A DNA stretch of 64,000 bases, taken from Eikenella exigua. GTDB lineage: Bacteria; Pseudomonadota; Gammaproteobacteria; Burkholderiales; Neisseriaceae. Positions 28,749 through 37,950 of the stretch are shown piece by piece; within the stretch, counting starts at the first letter, position 1; the number at the start of each line of letters is the position of its first letter. The notes below the pieces were generated by a model. The model saw nothing but the letters and a program-made list of their open reading frames with translations. It was not told where the DNA came from and made no database searches. The position numbers were made by a program, and so were the translations under genes. Location: positions 744,001 through 808,000 of the forward strand of contig NZ_CP038018.1 in the NCBI RefSeq assembly GCF_008805035.1, given 5' to 3'.

Positions 28749-29780
28749 ATGCTGCACCGCCTGATCGAGCGCCATTGGCAAACGCCCAACCCGCTGCTTA
28801 CGCCGATTTTATGGCCGCTGGCACGGCTGTTTGGCCTGTTGGCGGCGCGGCGGCGTGAAGGCTACCTGAAAGGCCGTTGGCAGAGCGAAAAACTGCCTGT
28901 GCCGGTGGTGGTGGTGGGCAATGTGCAGGCAGGCGGCAGCGGTAAAACCCCCGTGGTGCAGGCCTTGGTGCGCTCCTTGCAGGAGCGCGGCATCTGCCCC
29001 GGTATCATCAGCCGGGGCTATGGTCGAAGCGAGCAGGGTGTGCACGTGTTAAACAACCAAAGCACTGCCGCGCAGGCCGGTGATGAACCGGTGCTGCTGC
29101 ATCGCAGCACCGGCGCTCCTGCCGCCGTGGGCAGCCGCCGTGCCGAAGCGGGCAGGGCGCTTTTGGCCGCGCATCCCGAAGCGCAAATCATCATTGCCGA
29201 CGACGGCTTGCAACACTACGCCCTACAACGCGATTTCGAGCTGGCAGTATTCCCCGCCACCGATGTGGGGCGGCCGCTGGATTTGCTGCCCAACGGCAAT
29301 TTGCGCGAGCCTTTGCAGCGCCTGGAAAGCGTAAACGCCGTGCTGCTCGCTAACAGCACGCCCGACAGCCCCGAGCCGGATTGGGCGTTGCCGGATAACA
29401 TGCTGCTCTGCCGCAGCCGCCTGCAATGTGGGCAGATTTACCGTCTGCACCGCCCGCACGAATCTTTGCCCGAAGGCTACCTGAAACAGCGCCGCGTTAT
29501 TGCTGCTGCTGCCATTGCCAAGCCCGAACGTTTCTTTGCCGAACTGGCGCGGCTGGGCATCGAGATCGAACGGCAAATTGCCCTGCCCGACCACGCCACC
29601 TGGCAGATTGCCGATTTGCCGGCGGCCGATTGCTACATCGTCACTGAAAAAGATGCAGTGAAGCTCGCCGCCGATACCGCGCAGGAAGTATGGGTATTGC
29701 CTGTGCGCGCCGAATTGCCGGAAGCCTTAGTGCAGGCCGTAATCCGCCGCTGCCTGCCGGATAGGGAGCAGGCTACCTGA
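28749..29780 (+). CDS. lpxK: Tetraacyldisaccharide 4'-kinase
   Basis: 343 residues. Inner-membrane kinase that adds the 4'-phosphate in lipid A synthesis. The N-terminal membrane helix ([15 protein letters not shown]) is followed by the P-loop [14 protein letters not shown], then [25 protein letters not shown] and the closing VTEKDAVKL. Two DUS copies inside the gene encode GYLK, and a third supplies the end QAT-stop. The start codon is directly preceded by a DUS (GGCTACCTGAAAAATG). It leads the conserved lpxK-Trm112-kdsB group. Confidence 0.95.
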   Translation: MLHRLIERHWQTPNPLLTPILWPLARLFGLLAARRREGYLKGRWQSEKLPVPVVVVGNVQAGGSGKTPVVQALVRSLQERGICPGIISRGYGRSEQGVHVLNNQSTAAQAGDEPVLLHRSTGAPAAVGSRRAEAGRALLAAHPEAQIIIADDGLQHYALQRDFELAVFPATDVGRPLDLLPNGNLREPLQRLESVNAVLLANSTPDSPEPDWALPDNMLLCRSRLQCGQIYRLHRPHESLPEGYLKQRRVIAAAAIAKPERFFAELARLGIEIERQIALPDHATWQIADLPAADCYIVTEKDAVKLAADTAQEVWVLPVRAELPEALVQAVIRRCLPDREQAT

Positions 29781-29923
29781 AAACGGAAAGGCTACCTGAA
29801 AACAGCGACACGGCAGGCCGCGCGGACAAGTTTCGGGCAGCCTCACAGCGCAAGCAGTTTTGCCAACAGGCGTTCGCGCCCGATACCCGCCGCGCCAACC
29901 CAACCAACCGGAGACCCCAAACC

Positions 29924-30106
29924 ATGGACAAAAAATACCTCGACCTCCTCGTTTGCCCGCTCACCAAAGGCGCGCTCGAATACCATGCCGGCCGCCAAGA
30001 ATTGTGGAGCCGCCAAGCCAAGCTGGCCTTCCCCATCCGCGACGGCATTCCCATCATGCTGGAAAACGAAGCCCGCCCCCTCACCGAAGAAGAGCTGCGC
30101 GCATGA
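29924..30106 (+). CDS. Trm112 family protein (YcaR-type)
   Basis: 60 residues. Small zinc-fold-derived protein starting [18 protein letters not shown] and containing [13 protein letters not shown], the standard Trm112/YcaR pattern. Only one of the usual cysteines (in LVCP) is present, as in E. coli YcaR. It is found between lpxK and kdsB in many proteobacteria. Its stop overlaps the kdsB start (ATGA), so it is co-translated with kdsB. Confidence 0.92.
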   Translation: MDKKYLDLLVCPLTKGALEYHAGRQELWSRQAKLAFPIRDGIPIMLENEARPLTEEELRA

Positions 30107-30882
30107 GCACCCCGTTTACCGTTATCATCCCCGCCCGCCTGGCCTCCAGCAGGTTACCTGAAAAAGCCTTGGCCGATATTGCCGGCAAACCCATGGTGGT
30201 GCGCGTGGCCGAGCGCGCCAAGCTGAGCGAGGCGCAGCGCATCGTCGTGGCCACCGACCACACCGCCATTGCCGCTGCCTGCTCCGAATACGGCATCGAA
30301 GCCGTGCTCACCGGCAAACAGCACACCAGCGGTACCGCCCGCCTGGCCGAAGCCGCGCTGCTGTTGGGCATGGCCGATGAAGACATCGCTGTAAACGTGC
30401 AGGGCGACGAGCCGCTGATTGATCCCGCCCTCATCAACCGCACCGCCGAATTGCTCGGCAGCAGCAGCGCGCAAATGGCCACCGCCGCCCACCCGATTGC
30501 CGACGCGGCCGAGTTTCTCAACCCCAACTGCGTGAAAGTGGTGCTCGACCAACGGCGCAACGCCCTCTATTTCAGCCGCGCCCCCATCGCCTGGCCGCGC
30601 GACGCCTTCGCCGAAACGCAAGCCGTGCTGCCCGAAGGCTTCGCCCCGCTGCGCCACATCGGCCTGTATGCCTACCGCGTGGGCTTTTTGCACCAATACG
30701 TCGGCCTGCCGCCCTCGCCGTTGGAGAGCATCGAATCGCTCGAGCAACTGCGCGTGCTGTGGCACGGCGGCAAAATCGCCGTAACCGTGTGCGACAACGC
30801 CCCCGCCGCCGGCGTGGACACCGCCGAAGATTTGCAGCGCGTGCGCGATTGGTTTGCCCGTCATCCCGAAGAGGCTACCTGA
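30103..30882 (+). CDS. kdsB: 3-deoxy-manno-octulosonate cytidylyltransferase
   Basis: 259 residues. It activates KDO to CMP-KDO for LPS core attachment. Family blocks are [46 protein letters not shown] [11 protein letters not shown] and ALYFSRAPI. The nucleotide-binding motif is RLPEK where relatives have RLPGK; the Gly to Glu change coincides with a DUS variant in the DNA (AGGTTACCTGAA). The stop codon also comes from a DUS (GAG GCT ACC TGA). It overlaps the Trm112 gene by 4 bases. Confidence 0.95.
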   Translation: MSTPFTVIIPARLASSRLPEKALADIAGKPMVVRVAERAKLSEAQRIVVATDHTAIAAACSEYGIEAVLTGKQHTSGTARLAEAALLLGMADEDIAVNVQGDEPLIDPALINRTAELLGSSSAQMATAAHPIADAAEFLNPNCVKVVLDQRRNALYFSRAPIAWPRDAFAETQAVLPEGFAPLRHIGLYAYRVGFLHQYVGLPPSPLESIESLEQLRVLWHGGKIAVTVCDNAPAAGVDTAEDLQRVRDWFARHPEEAT

Positions 30883-31032
30883 AAATAAATAGCCCGGCCG
30901 AGCAAAGCCTATATGGTTTTAACTTCGTTGAGGTTGATGCTTTAACTGCGTTGAAGCTGATGCTTTCAGGTAGCCTGTTCTCCCGAAACAGCTTGCCTCC
31001 GCCTTGAACGACCGATTTTAAGGAGTTGAGTT

Positions 31033-31716
31033 ATGCGTTTGTTCCGCCGCGTTGGTTTCGCCGCCCTCCTGATTGCCGTTGCCCTTTCTGCCGCTTATTT
31101 TGCGAACACCACCCGCCCGCTGCAAAATCCCGCTGCCCGCGCCAAAGCTGTTCGGCTGCCTGAAACCATGCCGCCGCCCGCATCGGCACAGGTCGGCAAC
31201 GCGGATAAGGCGCCGCCCATCGTCCGCGCCGCCCGCAGCCAAATCGGCCAAACCGTGCGCTACGACCCCGCCTATACTGCGCTAGATTATCCGATGGGCG
31301 ATGTGCCGATAGCAAAAGGCGTGTGCACCGATGTGGTGATTCGCGCACTGCGGCAGCAGGACATAGACTTGCAGCAGCTGGTTCACCAAGACATGAAAGC
31401 GAATTTTTCCGCCTACCCGAATCGCTGGGGGCTAAAACGCCCCGACCCGAATATCGACCACCGCCGCGTGCCGAATCTGGAGGTTTATTTCGCGCGGCAC
31501 GGCTGGGCGGCGCAAGACGGATACCGCGCGGGCGACATTGTTACCTGGCGGCTGGCGGGCAGCGGGCTGCCGCACATCGGCATCGTATCCGACCGTAAAC
31601 ATGGTGATACACCGCTGATTATCCACAATATCGGTGCAGGCACGCGCGAAGAGGACATCCTGTTCCGCTACGAAATCGTCGGCCATTTCAGGCAGCCCGC
31701 CAATGTAGTGCTGTGA
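31033..31716 (+). CDS. DUF1287 domain-containing protein
   Basis: 227 residues. The N-terminal signal or anchor RVGFAALLIAVALSAAYF suggests export to the periplasm. The DUF1287 domain shows AARSQIGQTVRYDPAY, the Cys-containing block GVCTDVVIRALRQQ, NRWGLKRPDPNIDHRRVPNL and GDIVTWRL with the His of LPHIGIVSDR. The Cys and His fit an NlpC/P60-like peptidase site, but activity of the family is not settled. A clear ribosome site (AAGGAG) lies before ATG 31033. Confidence 0.88.
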   Translation: MRLFRRVGFAALLIAVALSAAYFANTTRPLQNPAARAKAVRLPETMPPPASAQVGNADKAPPIVRAARSQIGQTVRYDPAYTALDYPMGDVPIAKGVCTDVVIRALRQQDIDLQQLVHQDMKANFSAYPNRWGLKRPDPNIDHRRVPNLEVYFARHGWAAQDGYRAGDIVTWRLAGSGLPHIGIVSDRKHGDTPLIIHNIGAGTREEDILFRYEIVGHFRQPANVVL

Positions 31717-31746
31717 AGTGGCGGCGCGGCCAAGCCTGATGCTGTT

Positions 31747-31786
31747 TTTCAGGTAGCCTCCTCGCGCCAAGCAGGCTACCTGAAAT
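31747..31786. terminator. Inverted-DUS pair behind the DUF1287 gene
   Basis: TTTCAGGTAGCCT and AGGCTACCTGAAA form a stem with a loop of about 16 nt, between the DUF1287 gene and rluF. Confidence 0.65.
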
Positions 31787-31813
31787 TAACATCTGCCTAA
31801 CAAAGAAACGAAT

Positions 31814-32554
31814 ATGACCACACCCGACAACACCGTCCGCCTTTCCAAACGCATGGCCGAACTCGGCCTCTGCTCGCGCCGCGAAGCCGATGTCTATATT
31901 GAGCGCGGTTGGGTGAGCGTGAACGGCGAGAAAGCCGTGCTCGGCCAAAAGGTGGGCACGGGCGACCGCATTGAGCTGCACCGCGCTGCATACGAAGAGC
32001 AGGCCGGGCGGGTTACCATTCTGCTGCACAAACCCGTGGGCTTCGTGAGCGGGCAGGCTGAAAAAGGCTACCGCAGCGCTGCCGAGCTGATTACAGAAGC
32101 CAACCATTGGCCGGAAGACCGCAGCCCGCAAAAGTTTAAAGCGGCACACCGCCACGGCCTCGCCCCCGCCGGCCGGCTGGATATCGATTCGGTCGGGCTG
32201 CTCGTGCTCACGCAAGACGGGCGCGTGGCCAAAAGCCTGATCGGCGAAAACAGCGGTGTGGAAAAAGAATATCTGGTGCGGGTGAAGGGCAAGCTTTCCG
32301 AAGAAGGCCTGCGCTTGCTGAACCACGGCCTGAAGCTGGACGGCGAAGCGTTGCGGCCGGCCAAGGTGTCGTGGCAAAACCAAGACCAGCTGCGCTTTGT
32401 GTTGAAACAGGGCAAAAAACGCCAAATCCGCCGCATGTGCGAGCTGGTGGGGCTGCGCGTGGTGGGGCTCAAGCGCATCCGCATCGGCAAAGTGAAACTC
32501 GGCGCGCTGCCGCCGGGGCAGTGGCGCTATCTGGCGCCGCACGAGCGGTTTTGA
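31814..32554 (+). CDS. rluF: RsuA/RluB/RluF-family 23S rRNA pseudouridine synthase
   Basis: 246 residues. An S4 RNA-binding domain at the N-terminus (VRLSKRMAELGLCSRREADVYIERGWVSVNG) is followed by the catalytic block APAGRLDIDSVGLLVLTQDG with the nucleophilic Asp. VEKEYLVRV and QGKKRQIRRMCELVGLRVVGLKRIRIG complete the family pattern. Spacing and the ILLHKPVGFVSG block fit RluF (23S U2604) better than RsuA, but assignment within the family is tentative. Confidence 0.88.
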   Translation: MTTPDNTVRLSKRMAELGLCSRREADVYIERGWVSVNGEKAVLGQKVGTGDRIELHRAAYEEQAGRVTILLHKPVGFVSGQAEKGYRSAAELITEANHWPEDRSPQKFKAAHRHGLAPAGRLDIDSVGLLVLTQDGRVAKSLIGENSGVEKEYLVRVKGKLSEEGLRLLNHGLKLDGEALRPAKVSWQNQDQLRFVLKQGKKRQIRRMCELVGLRVVGLKRIRIGKVKLGALPPGQWRYLAPHERF

Positions 32555-32570
32555 TTGAAGATAATTGAAT

Positions 32571-32630
32571 AAGGCTACCTGAAAACGAGCACGCGGGTTT
32601 CTGCGAAGCTAAATTTTCAGGTAGCCTTTT
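32571..32630 (+). terminator. Inverted-DUS pair behind rluF
   Basis: AAGGCTACCTGAAAA and TTTTCAGGTAGCCTTTTT lie 29 nt apart and end in a T run. Confidence 0.65.
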
Positions 32631-32713
32631 TGATTTTTGCTATATACGCTCGGGCGGCGGCTGTGGCAAAATGCCCGCTTGATTTTATCCCCGCATATTT
32701 AAGGAGTGCCACC

Positions 32714-34132
32714 ATGTCCATCAGCAATGTAGTTCGCATGATTGAAGAAAACGATGTCCGTTTCGTTGATTTGCGATTCACCGACACCAAAGGCAAACAG
32801 CACCATTTCACCGTACCCGCAGCCGTAGTGCTGGACGATCCGGAAGAATGGTTTGAAAACGGCCAGCCGTTCGACGGTTCATCTTTCAGCGGCTGGGCGG
32901 GCGTTCAGGCCTCCGATATGCAGCTGCGCCCCGATCCGGCCACCGCCTTCATCGACCCCTTCTACGACGATGCCACCTTGGTGCTCACTTGCGATGTGAT
33001 CGATCCGGCCAGCGGCCAGGGCTACGACCGCGACCCGCGCACCATCGCCCGCCGAGCCGAAGCCTATTTGAAAGCCAGCGGCGTGGGCGATACTGCCTAT
33101 TTCGGCCCCGAGCCTGAGTTTTTCGTGTTCGACGGCATTGAGTTTGAAACCCATATGCACAAAGCACGTTTCGAAATCAGCTCCGAAAGCGCCGCCTGGT
33201 CGAGTGGTCTGCATCTGGACGGCCAAAACACTGGCCACCGCCCGATGGTAAAAGGCGGCTACTCTCCGGTTGCGCCGGTGGATGCCGGGCAGGATTTGCG
33301 CTCCGCCATGGTCAATATCCTGCAGGAAATCGGCATTGAAGTGGAAGTCCACCACGGCGAAGTCGGTACTGGCAGCCAGATGGAAATCGGTACTAAATTC
33401 AGCACCTTGGTACACCGTGCCGACCAAACCCAAGACATGAAATACGTGATCCACAACGTGGCGCACAACTTCGGCAAAACCGCCACCTTCATGCCCAAAC
33501 CCTTGATGGGCGACAACGGCAGCGGTATGCACGTGCACCAATCCATTTGGAAAAACGGCCAAAACCTCTTCGCCGGCGACGGCTATGCCGGCTTGAGCGA
33601 CACCGCCCTCTACTACATCGGCGGTATCATCAAGCACGCCAAAGCGCTGAACGCCATCGCCAACCCCTCCACCAACTCCTACAAACGCCTGGTGCCGCAT
33701 TTTGAAGCGCCCACCAAACTGGCCTATTCAGCCAAAAACCGCTCCGCTTCGATCCGCATTCCCACCGTGCACAGCGTGAAGGCCCGCCGCGTTGAAGTGC
33801 GTTTCCCGGACCCCACCGCCAACCCCTATTTGATGTTCGCCGCGCTGCTGATGGCCGGGCTGGACGGTATCCAAAACAAAATCCACCCCGGTGATCCGGC
33901 CGACAAAAACCTCTACGACCTGCCACCGGAAGAGGATGTATTGGTGCCGACCGTGTGCGCCTCTTTGGAAGAAGCCTTGTTCGCCCTCAAAGCCGACCAC
34001 GAATTCCTCCTGCGCGGTGGCGTGTTCAGCCAAGACTGGATCAACAGCTACATTGCCTTCAAAGAAGAAGACGTGCGCCGCATCCGCATGGCGCCGCACC
34101 CGCTGGAATTTGAAATGTATTACTCGCTGTAA
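32714..34132 (+). CDS. glnA: Glutamine synthetase, type I
   Basis: 472 residues. ATP-dependent synthesis of glutamine from glutamate and ammonia. GSI landmarks are [56 protein letters not shown] and [10 protein letters not shown]. The adenylylation tyrosine motif NLYDLPPEE is present, so control by GlnE is expected. I chose ATG 32714 (MSISNVVRM) because AAGGAG lies 9 nt upstream; the frame open to 32630 is not needed. Confidence 0.97.
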   Translation: MSISNVVRMIEENDVRFVDLRFTDTKGKQHHFTVPAAVVLDDPEEWFENGQPFDGSSFSGWAGVQASDMQLRPDPATAFIDPFYDDATLVLTCDVIDPASGQGYDRDPRTIARRAEAYLKASGVGDTAYFGPEPEFFVFDGIEFETHMHKARFEISSESAAWSSGLHLDGQNTGHRPMVKGGYSPVAPVDAGQDLRSAMVNILQEIGIEVEVHHGEVGTGSQMEIGTKFSTLVHRADQTQDMKYVIHNVAHNFGKTATFMPKPLMGDNGSGMHVHQSIWKNGQNLFAGDGYAGLSDTALYYIGGIIKHAKALNAIANPSTNSYKRLVPHFEAPTKLAYSAKNRSASIRIPTVHSVKARRVEVRFPDPTANPYLMFAALLMAGLDGIQNKIHPGDPADKNLYDLPPEEDVLVPTVCASLEEALFALKADHEFLLRGGVFSQDWINSYIAFKEEDVRRIRMAPHPLEFEMYYSL

Positions 34133-34141
34133 GGCAGAATG

Positions 34142-34174
34142 AAAAGGCTACCTGAACAATCAGGTGGCTTTTTT
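34142..34174 (+). terminator. Terminator behind glnA
   Basis: AAAAGGCTACCTGA and TCAGGTGGCTTTTTT form a short-loop hairpin with a T tail. Each arm is a DUS-like sequence with mismatches. Confidence 0.75.
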
Positions 34175-34344
34175 ATACCGAATGTTTGCCCTGGCTGCTG
34201 CCTTTCGCAGGTTCAGATAGCCTTTGTCCCATGATTGCACGAGACAAAATAGCAGCAGATTGAGCAAAATCGGATAGTTTGGAACAGAGGAATGCCAGTA
34301 TGATGCCACCTGTTTTAAATTATCCAAGCAATAAGGAACACATC

Positions 34345-35289
34345 ATGGGCGCACGCCGCAAATTTCCGATTCCACTCAGTTATTTCAGCACCACCATCGG
34401 CCTATTCGCGTTGGGTTTGTCGTGGCGCTATGGCGCAGCGGCAGGCCTGATGCCGACTTGGCCGAGCGAATGGCTGCTGGCAGCGGCATTTGCGGTGTGG
34501 TTGGTGCTGGTGGCGGCTTATGTGTGCAAGATATTGGCTTATCGCGATGAGTTTTTAGGCGACTTAACCGATTTGGTGCAATGCTGTTTTCTCAGCGCCA
34601 TTCCGATTACCACCATCTTGGCAGGCATTGCCGGGCTGCCTTATGCCGCCGGGGCGGCACGCGTGCTGGTGTATGCCGGCATTTCTGGGCAGCTGGCGTT
34701 TGCCATGTATCGTGCTGCCGGGCTGTGGCGCGGGCTGCACAGCTTGGCAGCCACTACGCCGGTGATTTATCTGCCTACGGTGGCCGCTAATTTCGTGAGT
34801 GCCACGGCGCTAGACGTGCTGGGGCAGCATGATTATGCGGTGTTGTTTTTCGGTGCGGGGCTGCTGTCTTGGTTTAGCCTGGAGGCGGCGATTTTAGGCA
34901 GGCTGCGCACGGCGGTGGCGGTTGCACCGCAGGTGCGCGGGATAGTGGGCATCCAGCTTGCGCCGGCCTTTGTGGGCTGTGGGGCGTATTTTGCGGTGAA
35001 CGGCGGCGCAATCGACATTTTTGCGCTGGCCTTGATGGGATACGGCTGTTTGCAGTTTCTGCTGTTGCTGCGCCTGCTGGGCTGGTTTGCCGAGGGCGGG
35101 TTTAGCATGAGCTGGTGGGGCTTCTCGTTCGGCTTGGCGGCCATGTGCGGCTGCGGGCTGCACCTTTTGGCTGCGGGCAAGATGGTATGGCTGGGCACGG
35201 TGCTGGCGGTAAGCGGCTCGGCTGGGGTAGCACTGTTGTTGGCGGGAACGTTGTATTTGGTGTGGCAGGGGCGGTTTTTGGTGCGTTAG
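34345..35289 (+). CDS. tehA: TehA/SLAC1-family membrane protein
   Basis: 314 residues with about ten hydrophobic helices, matching the TDT (tellurite resistance/dicarboxylate transporter) family. The start FPIPLSYFSTTIGLFALGLSWR is the typical first helix, followed by DLVQCCFLSAIPITT and YLPTVAANFVSA. TehA is an anion channel-like protein whose overexpression gives tellurite resistance; no tehB is adjacent. I chose ATG 34345, preceded by AAGGA, instead of the longer frame from 34279. Confidence 0.87.
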   Translation: MGARRKFPIPLSYFSTTIGLFALGLSWRYGAAAGLMPTWPSEWLLAAAFAVWLVLVAAYVCKILAYRDEFLGDLTDLVQCCFLSAIPITTILAGIAGLPYAAGAARVLVYAGISGQLAFAMYRAAGLWRGLHSLAATTPVIYLPTVAANFVSATALDVLGQHDYAVLFFGAGLLSWFSLEAAILGRLRTAVAVAPQVRGIVGIQLAPAFVGCGAYFAVNGGAIDIFALALMGYGCLQFLLLLRLLGWFAEGGFSMSWWGFSFGLAAMCGCGLHLLAAGKMVWLGTVLAVSGSAGVALLLAGTLYLVWQGRFLVR

Positions 35290-35309
35290 GCTGCTTGTGC
35301 CCTTGTTGC

Positions 35310-35353
35310 AAAGGCTACCTGAAAACGGTTGATACGGTTTCAGGTAGCCTTTT
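35310..35353. terminator. Inverted-DUS terminator between tehA and ansA
   Basis: AAAGGCTACCTGAAAAC and its complement, with a T run on the tehA side. It serves convergent genes. Confidence 0.78.
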
Positions 35354-35370
35354 TGTAGCGGAGGAAGGTA

Positions 35371-36319
35371 TCAGAGCAAATCCAATTGCGCTAAAGCCTG
35401 TTGCAGCTGGTCGGACATCCAGTGGTTGCTGGCAGCGAGGGTCATGAGGGCGGTGGCGGTTTCGATATTGCATTTGCCGCCGCCCACCGCGCCGGCCTGG
35501 CGCAGGGCGTTGCCTTGGGCGTAGGCGGTGCCGGTGCGGCCGTGGTGGGCTTGGCTGATGTTGAGCAACAGGCCGCCGTTTTGGGTGAAGTGTTGCACGG
35601 CGGCGAGCAATTCGGAGCTGGCGGGGGCGTGGCCTTGGCCGTAGGAAAGCAGGATGGCGGCTTCTTGGGGGAAGTGGCGCAGGCTGTGGGCGATTTGCTC
35701 GGGGCTGCTGCCGGGGGTGAGCAGGTGGCTGCACACGCGGGCGGCTGGGTTGAAGCGGGTGGGCAGGCCGCTGAGGCGGCAGGGCAGGGGTGTTTGGCTG
35801 CCAGGTGTTGAAGTGGGCGTTGTCGAAGCCTTGGTCGAGCTCGGTGCTGCATTTACTGCTGCCGATAGCGGGATAGAGCTGGCCGCCGAAGGCGATAACG
35901 GTGCCGTGCAGTTGGGGATTTTGCAGGGCGGCAATGGCGGTGTGGAGGTTGGCCGGGGCATCGCTGTTGGCGGCGTGGTAGGGCTTTTGCGCGCCGGTGA
36001 GGACGATGGGTTTGCCGCCGTTGTCGAGCGCAAGGGCGAGGAGGTTGGCGGTGTAGGCGAGGGTGTCGGTACCGTGCAAGACGAGGATGCCGTCGTGCTC
36101 GGGCAGGGCGGCTTGCAGGAGGGAGAGCCATTCTGCCCAATGTTGGGGGGTGATGTTGGAGCTGTCGATCAGAGGCTGGCAGATGTGCCAGTGGAACACG
36201 GCTTGTTCGGCATAGGGCTGCAGAGCTTGTTCGGCGAGTTCGGCATCGGGCACAAGGCCGTCGGGGCTGGGCTTCATGCCGATGGTGCCGCCGGTGTAGA
36301 GGACGAATATTTTTTGCAT
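35371..36319 (-). pseudogene. ansA: Type I (cytoplasmic) L-asparaginase, single-base frameshift
   Basis: Two overlapping frames give one asparaginase of about 315 residues. The N-terminal part has both catalytic threonine motifs: FVLYTGGTIGMKPS (about residues 5-18) and GILVLHGTDTLAYTANLLA. It continues to FDNAHFNTWQPNT. The rest (LPCRLSGLPTRFNP through EQIAHSLRHFP, AILLSYGQGHAP, and the closing MSDQLQQALAQLDLL) is in the second frame. The shift is one extra base in the C/G run near 35788. No other damage is visible, so a sequencing error or recent slippage is as likely as loss. Confidence 0.85.
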
Positions 36320-36455
36320 GGCGGAATGTTTTGTTGGAAATGGGATATGGAATTATAGGGGCTAGCTGAAAAATTGGGGTAGGGGGTTGGGGTTTCTTTT
36401 TCGGGTAGCCTTGGTGTGATTGAGGGAATGGATTAAAGGCTACCTGAAAAACCAA

Positions 36456-36938
36456 TTAGTCGGTGTAAACAGGCAAATAGGGCTGGATTTGGTTTGCGGG
36501 TAGGTGTGCGGTTTCGTGCGGCGGATAGGTACCGGCGTAGATGTGTTCGCCGATGGCGGGGTCGTGTACGAACCAATCGTAGTAGGCTAATTCGCCTTGG
36601 GCATCAAACCAGTCGCAGCGGGCGGTTTGTGTGTTGATGTGGTAAGAGTGGGTGTAGCACAGAAGCTGGAGGCCGTTGCCGGTGTCGAGGTAGTCGGAAA
36701 AACCGTCTTCTTGTGTGAAGGACGGGGTGTGGTAGTGGTAAATCCGGCAGGCTGTGATGCGGCCGGCAGCGGCTGTGTAGCAAAAGAAGCCGCGTATGCG
36801 GTTTTGGGTGTCGAATTCGGCGGTGGTTTGGCTAATGAGCTGGCCGTGTTCGTTGAGCTCGGTGGTACAGACGGCAATGTCTTGATGATTGCGGATGATG
36901 ATGAATTGGCGGTTGGAATCGGGATCGAGTGTGAGCAT
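36456..36938 (-). CDS. Hypothetical protein
   Basis: 160 residues, no family recognised. No signal peptide or membrane segment. Rich in aromatic residues and His (YHYHTPSFTQEDGF, THSYHINTQTARCDWFD), with alternating strand-like patterns suggestive of a beta-rich fold similar to YD/RHS-type or DUF-type intracellular proteins, but nothing definite. It is bounded on both sides by DUS copies. Confidence 0.6.
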   Translation of the reverse strand: MLTLDPDSNRQFIIIRNHQDIAVCTTELNEHGQLISQTTAEFDTQNRIRGFFCYTAAAGRITACRIYHYHTPSFTQEDGFSDYLDTGNGLQLLCYTHSYHINTQTARCDWFDAQGELAYYDWFVHDPAIGEHIYAGTYPPHETAHLPANQIQPYLPVYTD

Positions 36939-36948
36939 GGCATGGTTT

Positions 36949-36988
36949 AAAGGCTACCTGAAAAGTGTTTTGCTTTTCAGGTAGCCTT
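36949..36988. terminator. Inverted-DUS terminator between the FKBP gene and the hypothetical gene
   Basis: AAAGGCTACCTGAAAAG and CTTTTCAGGTAGCCTTT with a 6-nt loop, about 20 bp downstream of the FKBP gene stop. Confidence 0.8.
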
Positions 36989-37005
36989 TTAGTTAGCTGA
37001 TGGAA

Positions 37006-37788
37006 TTACTGAACTTTAATCAGTTTAACATCGAATACCAGCACGGAGTTGGGCGGAATGCTGGGGTTGCCTTTGTCGCCGTAGGCGAGTTCGGCGGGGA
37101 CGTAGAGGGTGTATTCGCCGCCTTCTTTCATCAACTGCAGGCCTTCGGTCCAACCTTTGATCACGCCGTCGAGCTTGAAGGTAGCGGGTTCGCCGCGTTT
37201 GATGGAGCTGTCGAACACGGTGCCGTCGAGCAATCTGCCTTCGTAGTGTACGGTTACAGTGCTCTTAGCAGTGGGCTGTTTGCCGGTACCTTCGGTTTTC
37301 ACGCTGTATTGCAGGCCGGAGGGAGTGGTTTTCACACCTTCTTTGGCTTTGTTGGCTTCGAGGAAGGCTTTACCTTCTTCCAGCTGGCGGGTGGCCAGTT
37401 TGCCCATCTGGGCAGTATGGTATTGCTGCAGGATGTTGTTGGCTTCTTCGTCGCTCACGGGCAGCGGCTGGCTGGCCATACCGGCCTGCAGGCCTTTAAT
37501 CAAGGTGGCTTGGTCGAAATCTAAGATAGTGTTGGCGTCGCCCAGCTGTTGGCCTTGGAGGTAGCCGATGAGGTAGCTGGCTTTTTGTTGTTCGGTCATG
37601 CCGGCCAATACGTCGGAGGCGGCGGCAAGGCCCGAAGCGGCAGCGGGGTCGGATGCGGTTGAAGCTGCAGCAGGGGAAGATACGGCCGGAGCAGAGGCGC
37701 TGCCAGAAGTGGGCTGTTGGTTACAGGCGGCCAGGGCGAATACCACGGCGGCGGCCAGCAGGCCAGTGCGGAATGTGTTGGTTTGCAT
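37006..37788 (-). CDS. FKBP-type peptidyl-prolyl isomerase lipoprotein (Mip/FkpA-like)
   Basis: 260 residues. Signal peptide with lipobox LAAC (Cys at about 22), then an Ala/Ser/Pro-rich linker. The N-terminal dimerisation domain (QKASYLIGYLQGQQLG, then a long helix EEGKAFLEANKAKEGVKTTPSGLQY) precedes the FKBP domain (VTVHYEGRLLDGTVFDSS, FKLDGVIKGWTEGLQLMKEGG, LAYGDKGNPSIPPNSVLVFDV). Relatives include the surface-exposed neisserial MIP protein. Located in the periplasm or outer membrane. Confidence 0.93.
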   Translation of the reverse strand: MQTNTFRTGLLAAAVVFALAACNQQPTSGSASAPAVSSPAAASTASDPAAASGLAAASDVLAGMTEQQKASYLIGYLQGQQLGDANTILDFDQATLIKGLQAGMASQPLPVSDEEANNILQQYHTAQMGKLATRQLEEGKAFLEANKAKEGVKTTPSGLQYSVKTEGTGKQPTAKSTVTVHYEGRLLDGTVFDSSIKRGEPATFKLDGVIKGWTEGLQLMKEGGEYTLYVPAELAYGDKGNPSIPPNSVLVFDVKLIKVQ

Positions 37789-37950
37789 AAAACTCCCTAA
37801 TGTGAATGAAAGGAAACAACAGCGAGCATTACATCATTTCCGCCGTGCCGTTTCAATCGGTTTTACCTGAATTAAAAGGCCTCGGCTTGTTTTTTCGCAG
37901 CAGAAGTGATGAAATTCCGCCTTTGTACCGAACACACAGAAAGATTTGCT

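Noticed and set aside
34633..35289. tehA read as part of a tellurite operon
   Set aside because: No tehB or ter genes nearby; the family name alone does not support a tellurite role here.
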